Part shown: piece by piece, positions 1-5,100 of the stretch
Position numbering within the stretch: the first letter of the stretch is position 1
Layout of the letters: each line of letters begins with the position of its first letter
From: Acidobacteriota bacterium
Lineage (GTDB): Bacteria; Acidobacteriota; Terriglobia; Terriglobales; Acidobacteriaceae
Reading direction: 5' to 3'
Length of the DNA stretch: 5,100 nucleotides
Assembly (NCBI GenBank): GCA_021851465.1
Contig: JAJZDL010000196.1
Coordinates: forward strand, 1 to 5,100
Program-made: the position numbers and the translations under genes
Notes under the pieces: model-generated
Database searches by the model: none
Told to the model about the DNA's origin: nothing
What the model saw: only the letters and a program-made list of their open reading frames with translations

Positions 1-282
1 GCCTGCCACACCACACCACGCAACCCGGTCGCCTACCTGGATCGAAGGAACGCGCGCGGCAGCCTCGGGACCGAGCGCGACCACTACGCCTGCCGCCTCC
101 TGTCCTGGGATGAATGGCAACGGCGATGCGTAGCGCCCCTCGCGCAGGTATACGTCGATAAAGTTGACGCCGCAGGCCTCGATATGGATCAGGGCCTCGC
201 CGGGGCCGGGCTCGGGTGTGGGCAGATCGCGGAGCTGAAGCACTTCGGCGCCGCCGGTACGGTCGATCTGGATGGCTCGCAT
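1..282 (-). CDS. Quinone oxidoreductase (zinc-free MDR family), N-terminal part
   Basis: This is the first 94 codons of an NAD(P)H:quinone oxidoreductase-like enzyme; the rest lies beyond the left edge. Family members are soluble enzymes that pass electrons from NADPH to quinones or reduce enones. The translation starts MRAIQIDRTGGAEVLQLRDL, the usual first strand and 'GGxEVL' turn of this family. It continues with CGVNFIDVYLREGRY (residues 37-51), the GQEAAGVV motif (60-67) and VGDRVAW (83-89), which together form the GroES-like N-terminal domain. Asn40 stands where zinc-dependent alcohol dehydrogenases have the catalytic-zinc cysteine, which marks the zinc-free quinone reductase branch. The NADPH-binding Rossmann domain is not in view. 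The start at 282 is supported by a GGAGG ribosome site 4 bases upstream. The gene is divergent from the acidic protein and recJ, so it is probably unrelated to them. A crotonyl-CoA reductase or another enoyl reductase cannot be excluded from this fragment. Confidence 0.9.
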   Translation of the reverse strand, partial: MRAIQIDRTGGAEVLQLRDLPTPEPGPGEALIHIEACGVNFIDVYLREGRYASPLPFIPGQEAAGVVVALGPEAAARVPSIQVGDRVAWCGVAG

Positions 283-286
283 AGTG

Positions 287-291
287 CCTCC
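287..291 (-). promoter_or_regulatory. Shine-Dalgarno site of the quinone oxidoreductase gene
   Basis: Read on the minus strand, GGAGG stands 4 bases before the ATG at 282-280. It is the clearest ribosome-binding site in the window and fixes the start of the leftward gene. An upstream ATG on the minus strand at 294-292 is in another frame and sits just before this site, so it is not the start. Confidence 0.7.
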
Positions 292-371
292 ATGCTACCG
301 CGCGCGCGGCGATGCAGAAAGAGCGGACGCACTTCATCGACTTGGCCCGGACACAAACGGGGCCGAAGATT

Positions 372-389
372 TTGTCCAGCGCAAGACAA
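372..389. repeat. Small dyad TTGTC-N8-GACAA in the divergent promoter region
   Basis: Perfect 5-base arms (372-376 and 385-389) surround an 8-base spacer, in the middle of the shared regulatory region. A related sequence, GAGACAAT, occurs at 417-424. The layout would suit a dimeric repressor or activator, but 5-base arms arise easily by chance, so this is only a candidate operator. Confidence 0.25.
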
Positions 390-434
390 CTCGATGTGCG
401 TTGGACACCTCTTTCTGAGACAATACTCGCTGAC

Positions 435-896
435 ATGCAACCCGACGATCTTCTCTCGCTGAAAGACGATATGGTGGCCTTCATCGCCGGCCATGGACTG
501 CGCCGCTTCAATGCCTATGTGACCGAAGACGTGCCCGCAGTCTTCTTCGAGGACGAAGGGCCGGATTCGTGGAAGGACTTCGTCGAGCACGCGAAGGCTG
601 TCGGCGCAGGCTTTCTTACCATGAGCGAAGTGCGGCTGGAGAAGGCCGACATCGCCATCCTGATGGAGCAGTTGCGCGACCATGCCTATCCCGACCCAGA
701 CGCCCTCGATCTCGACGACGCGGAGCAACTGGTGAAATACATCGGCAAGATCGGGTACCTTCAGCTCGGGTTCGCCCATCAGGGAGCGATGTTCCTCTTC
801 GAGACCAGCACCGAGTGGTACGAGCAGTTCCAGGAGATGATTGAGAGCGTCACCGACCTGGGCGGGATGGTTCTGGACGACCGCGACGAGGACTGA
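435..896 (+). CDS. Acidic protein of unknown function upstream of recJ
   Basis: This encodes a 153-residue soluble protein that I do not recognise. It is strongly acidic, with 34 Asp/Glu against 11 Lys/Arg. Acidic clusters are spread along it: EDVPAVFFEDEGPD at residues 31-44, DALDLDDAE at 79-87 and a DDRDED tail. There is no signal peptide, membrane segment or cysteine. The pattern of hydrophobic and aromatic residues (KYIGKIGYLQLGF at 91-103, FLFETSTEWYEQFQEM at 110-125) suggests a compact alpha/beta fold. I chose the ATG at 435 (MQPDDLLSLK) over the longer form from 312 (194 residues) because the extra 41 codons show atypical codon use and no ribosome site. The 435 start also lacks a clear Shine-Dalgarno. 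It ends 17 bases before recJ, so co-transcription is likely. A link to DNA repair would be inferred from position alone. Confidence 0.75.
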   Translation: MQPDDLLSLKDDMVAFIAGHGLRRFNAYVTEDVPAVFFEDEGPDSWKDFVEHAKAVGAGFLTMSEVRLEKADIAILMEQLRDHAYPDPDALDLDDAEQLVKYIGKIGYLQLGFAHQGAMFLFETSTEWYEQFQEMIESVTDLGGMVLDDRDED

Positions 897-913
897 GGCA
901 AGGCCCGCCGAAG

Positions 914-2908
914 ATGCCCAGCCTGGATTCAACAGCAGCGATCAGTCGGCCAGTTCAAGAGCAATCCGGTCCGGCGCCTTCACCCGCATGGCTGCTCAAG
1001 GCAGTCGTCGATGGGCAGACGGTGCAGACGCTGGCCGCCGCGCTCGGATGTCCACCTGCAATTGCGCAGATACTCGTTGCGCGCGTCATCGCCACGCCCG
1101 CCGCCGCAGAGGCGTTCCTGAACCCATCACTTGCCGCGCTGCTCGACGATCCGGCCAACGATCCCGCGCAGATGCTCGGCATGAACGCCGCCGTCGCCCG
1201 CATCCTGACGGCGATCCGCGCCGCGGAACCGATCCTGATCTACGGCGACTACGACGTGGACGGCACTACCGCTACCGTCCTGCTGAAGACCACCATCGAG
1301 CGAATCGGGTTGGCGCTGGAGCCACAAGTTCCGCAGCATGTCACCTACCACGTCCCCCATCGCATCCGCGAGGGATACGGGATGCAGAACGCCATCCTCG
1401 GCGAAGCCGCAGCCTCCGGTGTTCGCCTCGTTATCAGCGTGGACACGGGAATCCGGGCCATCGCGGAGGCCGCCGAGGCGCGCGTGCTTGGGCTGGATCT
1501 CATCGTCACCGATCACCACCTGCCCGATTCCGACGGCGCAGCCGTACTTCCCGACGCGCTCGCCGTCATCAACCCAAACCAACCCAGGTGCTCCTATCCC
1601 AACAAAAACCTATGCGGCGCCGCCGTGGCCTTCAAGCTCGCGCAGGCTCTGCTGATCGCCGCCGCGCCTCTCACCTCGGACGTCGATGCATTTCGCACGC
1701 GCATCCGCAACGTCCTCATCCCGTCTTTCCTCAAGCTGGTTGCCATTGCGACCGTTGCCGACTCCGTTCCGCTCATCGGGGAGAACCGAGATCTGGCCGC
1801 GCTCGGCCTGGCCGCGCTCGCCAATCCCGTCCAGCCTGGCCTGCGCGCACTGATGCAGCTCGCCAATATCCCTGACGATCGCGCTCCTACAGCAACCGAA
1901 GTCGGCTTTCGGCTTGCACCGCGGATCAATGCCGCCGGGCGCATGGACATCGCGGGCGACGTGGTTGAGCTTTTGCTCACGCGCGATGCACCTCGCGCGC
2001 GCGCGTTAGCGGAAAAGCTCGACCGCCTGAACGCAGAGCGTCGCGCCTCCGAGGCCCACGCACTCGACTCCATCGACCGCGTGCTCGAGACGCTGCTCGA
2101 TGCCGACGGCCAGTACCCTATGGACTGCCTCATCCTCGACCACCCCGAGTGGCACCGCGGAGTGCTCGGCATTCTGGCGTCGCGCGTGGTCGAGCGCACC
2201 GGACGGCCCGCGCTGATCGTGACCCACGCAGAGGGAAACGCGCACGGTTCCGGACGTTCCGTACCCGGCTTTCACCTGCTCGACGCCATCGCCTTCGCCG
2301 ATGCGGCAGACGCGACTGCGCCGCTCTTCCATCGCTATGGAGGCCACGCCCACGCCGTCGGCTTCTCGCTCTCCTCGGACCGTCTTCCTCTGCTGCGCGC
2401 CCGCATCGGGGCCTATGCCGCATCCCGGCTCACGCCTTCGCTCCTGCTCCCGCGGACCGAGTACGATGCGGAGATCGCGTTCGACGAGATTGGCCCCGAT
2501 CTGATGCAGTGGATCGCGCGCTGCGCTCCCTTCGGCATCGGCAACCCCGAGCCGATCTTCCTGACGCGCAATGCAAGGCTCGCCGCGCCTATTCGCAGTA
2601 TTCAGGGCCGTCACATTGCGCTGCAACTGGTACAGAGCGATTTCAGGCAGACGAAAGGCAGCGGGCCGGTGGGAGCAGGCCAGGCAGGCGCGGCGCGCAA
2701 GCAGAGCAATCCTTCCGCAATCGCCGCCCTCGGCTGGAGCCGCAACGCCATCGGCTGGCCTGTGCGCTGCGCCCGAATGGGACTGGTCGAGGGATCGGTC
2801 ATCGACGTTCTTTACCGTCTGCGCCACAACACCGGCCCGTACGCGCGTCCGCAGCACGGCGGCCTGGAACTCGAACTCTGCGATCTGCGTCCCGCCGCCG
2901 TTCCATGA
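914..2908 (+). CDS. recJ: Single-stranded-DNA-specific 5'-3' exonuclease RecJ
   Basis: RecJ degrades single-stranded DNA 5' to 3' in the cytoplasm, using Mn or Mg ions, in RecFOR recombination, mismatch repair and fork processing. The 664-residue protein is complete and of normal length for the family. DHH-domain motifs are all present: YGDYDVDG (110-117), SVDTG (175-179), TDHHLPD (199-205) and ADSVPL (282-287), which supply the metal-binding Asp and His residues. LAPRINAAGRM (334-344) follows. The DHHA1 domain has EWHRGVLGI (412-420), GSGRSVPGFHL (445-455) and GGHAHAVGF (476-484). The C-terminal OB-fold domain spans about 517-660 and includes APFGIGNPEP (538-547) and ALGWSR (605-610). A Gly/Ala-rich stretch at about 581-602 looks like a lineage-specific loop. 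The start at 914 leaves about 25 residues before the first conserved segment (AWLLKA). Only a weak AAGG lies upstream (900-903), so translation may be coupled to the acidic-protein gene 17 bases away. Confidence 0.97.
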   Translation: MPSLDSTAAISRPVQEQSGPAPSPAWLLKAVVDGQTVQTLAAALGCPPAIAQILVARVIATPAAAEAFLNPSLAALLDDPANDPAQMLGMNAAVARILTAIRAAEPILIYGDYDVDGTTATVLLKTTIERIGLALEPQVPQHVTYHVPHRIREGYGMQNAILGEAAASGVRLVISVDTGIRAIAEAAEARVLGLDLIVTDHHLPDSDGAAVLPDALAVINPNQPRCSYPNKNLCGAAVAFKLAQALLIAAAPLTSDVDAFRTRIRNVLIPSFLKLVAIATVADSVPLIGENRDLAALGLAALANPVQPGLRALMQLANIPDDRAPTATEVGFRLAPRINAAGRMDIAGDVVELLLTRDAPRARALAEKLDRLNAERRASEAHALDSIDRVLETLLDADGQYPMDCLILDHPEWHRGVLGILASRVVERTGRPALIVTHAEGNAHGSGRSVPGFHLLDAIAFADAADATAPLFHRYGGHAHAVGFSLSSDRLPLLRARIGAYAASRLTPSLLLPRTEYDAEIAFDEIGPDLMQWIARCAPFGIGNPEPIFLTRNARLAAPIRSIQGRHIALQLVQSDFRQTKGSGPVGAGQAGAARKQSNPSAIAALGWSRNAIGWPVRCARMGLVEGSVIDVLYRLRHNTGPYARPQHGGLELELCDLRPAAVP

Positions 2909-2947
2909 TCAGCAGGCCGCGCCTTCTGAATCATGGGCCGGCAACGG

Positions 2948-2964
2948 GGAGATGGTTCATCTCC
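2948..2964. repeat. Perfect 6-bp hairpin after recJ
   Basis: GGAGAT (2948-2953) and ATCTCC (2959-2964) are perfect complements around a 5-base loop, 40 bases past the recJ stop. No run of T follows, so it is not a classical intrinsic terminator. It could stabilise the recJ 3' end or be a protein-binding site upstream of the adaptor promoter. Bases 2952-2959 could instead pair with TGAATCAT at 2927-2934 (8 pairs with one G-U), giving two mutually exclusive foldings. Confidence 0.4.
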
Positions 2965-2966
2965 GC

Positions 2967-2980
2967 GCAGATATTTCTGC
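2967..2980. repeat. Dyad GCAGA-TATT-TCTGC just upstream of the adaptor promoter
   Basis: Perfect 5-base arms (2967-2971 and 2976-2980) enclose an AT-only centre, ending 2 bases before the putative -35 element. The geometry resembles a short operator for a dimeric regulator such as a MarR, TetR or PadR type protein, but no regulator gene is visible to support a pairing. Confidence 0.3.
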
Positions 2981-2981
2981 A

Positions 2982-3012
2982 TTGTTCGCCGCGGCCCCGC
3001 GTCTTATATACT
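2982..3012 (+). promoter_or_regulatory. Putative promoter of the adaptor-TPR operon
   Basis: An AT-rich island in GC-rich surroundings contains TATATACT at 3005-3012. TATACT (3007-3012) matches the sigma-70 type -10 consensus at 5 of 6 positions. TTGTTC (2982-2987) is a weak -35, 17 bases before TATATA (3005-3010). Transcription would begin near 3016-3019, leaving a leader of only about 6-9 bases before the ATG at 3025. That fits the absence of a Shine-Dalgarno there. The -10 is fairly good and the -35 is poor. Confidence 0.45.
2990..3001. repeat. GC dyad inside the promoter spacer
   Basis: CGCGG-CC-CCGCG forms a perfect 5-base inverted repeat between the putative -35 and -10 elements. A protein bound here would block polymerase. 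In DNA this GC-rich such a dyad has a real probability of being chance. Confidence 0.25.
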
Positions 3013-3024
3013 GTCCTAGAGCAC

Positions 3025-4278
3025 ATGGCGCCTACTCGCAAGTCAAACCGTGCAATACCGATAGCAATCTGGGGGGCAGCCCTCATCCTGGTAGTTCTGG
3101 CGGTCTATGCAGTCCGCACGCTGTCGCGCGTCAAGGTCGGCGTTTTCACTGCGCAGGCCGCCTATCGAGACCTGACACTGACCTCTTCGACCACCGGCAA
3201 GGTGGAGCCGATCGACGAATTTCCCGCTCACGCGCTGGTCGCGGGCCAGGTGGAGCAGATATACGTCGATCCGATGCAAAAGGTCCGGGCCGGCCAGTTG
3301 CTGCTCAAGATGGACGATACCGACGCCCTGGCGCGGCTTGCCTCCGCCACCTCCGCGCTGCGCGCCGCCGAGCTCGCCGCAAGCGACATCGAACAAGGCG
3401 GCACACAGGATGAGCGCAATACCTACGCCGCGGACCTGAGCCGGGCGACGCTCCAGCGACAGCAGGACGCAGCCGCGCTGGCGGCCCTAAAGAAGCTGCA
3501 ACAGCAGGGCGCGGCCTCGCCCGATGAGTTGCTCGCAGCCCAGCACCGCATCGCAGTGGACGACGTCACCCTGCGCGGCATTCAGCAGCACAGCACGCAG
3601 CGCTACGGCCAGGCCGACCGCGCCCGCGCCGAGGCGGAGCTTGCCGATGCGCGCGCCGCCGTCGCAGCCGCGCAGAGCGGATACTCCAGCGTGGACATCC
3701 GAACGCCGATCACCGGCACCGTCTACTATCTTCCCGTCTCGCAGTACGACTATGTCGACGCCGGCGAGGACCTGGTCTACGTCGCCAACCTCACTCGCCT
3801 GCGCATCACCGCGTACTTCGATGAGCCGGAGATTGGCCTTCTTGCCGCCGGACAGCCGGTCACCATCACATGGGAGGCCGAACCCGGCAAGACCTGGTAT
3901 GGACACGTCTCACTGGCCCCCACCACCATCATCTCGTATGGAACGCGCAATGTTGGCGAGTGCTTTATCGATGTGGACGACGCCACGGAGTCCCTGAAGC
4001 CCGATGCCAACGTCACCGTCACTGTCACGACGGCGCAACATCCGCACGTCCTCAGCCTGCCCCGCGAGGCCTTGCACTACGAGGGCACGCAGCCCTACGT
4101 CTTCCGCGTTGTCAACAACCGGCTGGTGCGTACCAACGTGGCGACGGGCATTATCAACCTCAAAGACTTTGAGGTCGTACACGGCCTCTCCGAGGGAGAC
4201 ATCGTCGCACTCAACGCAACCACTCCTCGCGAACTCAGCCAGGGCCTTGAAGTTGTACCCACCCCCGCGGACAGATGA
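3025..4278 (+). CDS. HlyD/MacA-type periplasmic adaptor subunit of an efflux or export pump
   Basis: This 417-residue membrane fusion protein would link an inner-membrane pump (ABC or RND type) to a TolC-like outer-membrane channel. After a basic N-terminus, residues 11-30 form one membrane anchor with no lipobox. The first lipoyl half-motif (about 56-98) includes GQVEQIYVDPMQKVRAGQLL. An Ala/Gln-rich coiled-coil hairpin covers about 99-220 with its tip near QQGAASPDEL (160-169). The second lipoyl half (about 222-256) includes IRTPITGTV. A beta-barrel follows (about 258-340), then a membrane-proximal domain to about 412 (LPREALHYEG, 345-354). At the tip, Leu158 and Ser165 fit the RxxxLxxxxxxS channel-docking motif, but position 154 is Ala rather than Arg. 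An in-frame ATG at 2905 overlaps the recJ stop, but its 40 extra codons use rare codons and cover the promoter, so 3025 is preferred. No pump gene adjoins it, so the substrate is unknown. Confidence 0.9.
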   Translation: MAPTRKSNRAIPIAIWGAALILVVLAVYAVRTLSRVKVGVFTAQAAYRDLTLTSSTTGKVEPIDEFPAHALVAGQVEQIYVDPMQKVRAGQLLLKMDDTDALARLASATSALRAAELAASDIEQGGTQDERNTYAADLSRATLQRQQDAAALAALKKLQQQGAASPDELLAAQHRIAVDDVTLRGIQQHSTQRYGQADRARAEAELADARAAVAAAQSGYSSVDIRTPITGTVYYLPVSQYDYVDAGEDLVYVANLTRLRITAYFDEPEIGLLAAGQPVTITWEAEPGKTWYGHVSLAPTTIISYGTRNVGECFIDVDDATESLKPDANVTVTVTTAQHPHVLSLPREALHYEGTQPYVFRVVNNRLVRTNVATGIINLKDFEVVHGLSEGDIVALNATTPRELSQGLEVVPTPADR

Positions 4279-5100
4279 GCATGGACGAAATCGCCGCCCA
4301 CATCGTTTCGCCCCCTCCATCTCCGCACGGCGCGGCCAAGCTGGATCGCCCGCGCGCATTGCTTGCCGTTGCATCTCTCCTCTGCGCCAGTCTCCTCCCT
4401 GTCGGCCCAGTCCTTGCCGACGCTCTCCGTTCCGCAACGCCCAATGCCGATACCGCATCTGCGGACCGTTTGCTGGGGGTTGATGCATCCGCCTACCACG
4501 CGTTGCTGGAGGGCCGCACCGAGCAGGCAACAAGCCTGTTGCGCGCCACCCTTGCCGCCAATCCCGCAGACGCCACCGCCCATCAGCTCCTTTGCCGCGT
4601 CTACTACGCGCAGGACGACGCCGACGACGCCATCCAGCAATGCGAGCTTGCCGTCGCCGATGCACAGCCCGCCGCCAGCGAGCAGGCCAGCGACTCCGAG
4701 CTCTGGCTGGGACGTGCCTACGGCATGAAGGCGCGCCACGCAGGCCCCATCCTCGGCTTCACCCTGGCACGCAAGGTCGAGGCCAGCTTTGCCCGTGCCG
4801 TTCAGCTCGGTCCCGCCAACGTCGCCGCGCTCAACGACCTCGGCGAGTACTACGTTGCCGCACCGTTCGTCATCGGCGGCGGCGACGAACGGGCCCGTGC
4901 GCTGGCCGCGAACATGATGCCCCGCTTTCCCGGCGCGGCGCATCGTCTACTTGCACGAATCGCGGTGTCGGACAACAACCTGCCCACCGCGGAATCCGAG
5001 TTCAAACAGGCCATAGCAGCCGATCGCTCGCCAGAGGCTTGGATCGATCTCGCCCAGTTCTACCAGACCCACGCGCGCCCCGACGATGCCGTCGCGGCCG
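4275..5100 (+). CDS. Exported tetratricopeptide-repeat protein, 5' part
   Basis: The first 275 codons are visible with no stop; the gene continues past the window. The ATG overlaps the adaptor's TGA as ATGA, so translation is probably coupled and the two proteins probably serve one process. The N-terminus is long and polar, followed by a hydrophobic stretch (residues 28-48, ending VGPVLA) and a likely signal peptidase I site after Ala48, so it should be periplasmic; Cys37 does not sit in a good lipobox. TPR-like helix pairs follow: about 73-95, 99-131, 141-180 and 184-213, then 220-249 and 253 onward. Tell-tale pieces are AVQLGPANVAALNDLGEYY (175-193) and AIAADRSPEAWIDLAQFY (246-263). APFVIGGGDERARAL (196-210) matches a motif I recall from other bacterial TPR proteins, between two repeat helices. 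TPRs are protein-binding scaffolds, so a partner in the same envelope system is plausible. No enzymatic domain is visible so far. Confidence 0.85.
   Translation, partial: MSMDEIAAHIVSPPPSPHGAAKLDRPRALLAVASLLCASLLPVGPVLADALRSATPNADTASADRLLGVDASAYHALLEGRTEQATSLLRATLAANPADATAHQLLCRVYYAQDDADDAIQQCELAVADAQPAASEQASDSELWLGRAYGMKARHAGPILGFTLARKVEASFARAVQLGPANVAALNDLGEYYVAAPFVIGGGDERARALAANMMPRFPGAAHRLLARIAVSDNNLPTAESEFKQAIAADRSPEAWIDLAQFYQTHARPDDAVAA

Larger units (their letters stand above)
283..434. other. Divergent intergenic region between quinone oxidoreductase and the acidic-protein gene
   Basis: These 152 bases separate two divergent genes and should contain both promoters. The + frame is open from an ATG at 312, but I treat 312-434 as non-coding. 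It uses codons rare in the neighbouring genes (AGA, ATA, TTG, TCT, CCT), the ATG at 312 has no ribosome site, and the encoded residues look unlike a folded domain. A run of alternating CG lies at 299-308. Weak promoter-like elements for the rightward gene are TTGGAC (401-406) and AATACT (422-427), 15 bases apart. If used, they would start transcription almost at the ATG at 435. No convincing promoter was found for the leftward gene. Confidence 0.55.

Noticed and set aside
6..18. CCACA-type tandem repeat at the left edge
   Set aside because: It lies inside the quinone oxidoreductase coding frame (encoding WCGV) and is only two and a half units long.
189..932. 247-residue open frame on the minus strand opposite the acidic-protein gene
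   Set aside because: It overlaps the start of the quinone oxidoreductase and the whole acidic-protein gene, and looks like a shadow frame of GC-rich coding DNA with no recognisable domain.
841..1875. 344-residue + strand open frame overlapping recJ
   Set aside because: It is Arg/Ala/Pro-rich translation typical of an alternative frame in GC-rich DNA, and recJ is certain in this region.
1994..2005. Twelve-base alternating CG tract in recJ (also 299-308)
   Set aside because: It reads as Arg-Ala codons inside a conserved gene and is expected at this base composition; there is no evidence of Z-DNA or phase variation.
2006..2857. 283-residue minus-strand open frame inside recJ
   Set aside because: It is fully antisense to conserved RecJ motifs, and its translation shows no domain and has random-looking composition.
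2948..2964. Intrinsic terminator of recJ
   Set aside because: The hairpin is perfect but short (6 pairs), and the bases after it are GC-rich with no T run, so it is listed only as an inverted repeat.
4095..4943. Minus-strand open frames (also 3910-4665) opposite the adaptor and TPR genes
   Set aside because: They are shadows of the two real genes, whose + strand translations carry clear lipoyl, barrel and TPR signatures.
1..5100. Mobile elements, CRISPR arrays, tRNA/rRNA genes, phage or defence genes
   Set aside because: I searched by eye for transposase motifs, terminal repeats, regularly spaced repeats and tRNA-like cloverleafs and found none. Nearly all of the window is explained by ordinary housekeeping and envelope genes.

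Overview
The window is GC-rich, densely packed bacterial chromosome. It holds four complete or partial protein-coding genes on the + strand and the 5' end of one gene on the - strand. Gene content, base composition and the style of the RecJ protein suggest a soil Acidobacteriota (class Terriglobia type). This is an inference from general resemblance and no marker gene is present to prove it. I see no mobile element, tRNA, rRNA, CRISPR array or sign of recent transfer.

Layout. Positions 1-282 (-) hold the first 94 codons of a zinc-free quinone oxidoreductase of the medium-chain dehydrogenase/reductase superfamily. A 152-bp divergent intergenic region (283-434) follows and must carry promoters in both directions. 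Positions 435-896 (+) encode a small, very acidic protein I cannot assign to a family. It is followed after 17 bp by recJ (914-2908, +), a complete 664-residue single-strand-specific 5'-3' DNA exonuclease with all its catalytic motifs. A 116-bp gap (2909-3024) contains three short inverted repeats and an AT-rich promoter-like element lying almost on top of the next start codon. Positions 3025-4278 (+) encode a membrane-anchored periplasmic adaptor of the HlyD/MacA/AcrA type. Its stop codon overlaps, as ATGA, the start of an exported TPR protein (4275-5100, +) that runs off the window.

There are two likely + strand transcription units: the acidic protein with recJ (DNA repair), and the adaptor with the TPR protein (envelope or efflux). 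The adaptor needs an inner-membrane pump and an outer-membrane channel. Neither is in the window, so the rest of that operon probably lies beyond position 5100.

Nothing here is clearly a new biological system. The points most worth a second look are the uncharacterised acidic protein upstream of recJ, the translationally coupled adaptor-TPR pair with no adjacent pump gene, and the short-leader promoter with its cluster of dyads at 2948-3012.
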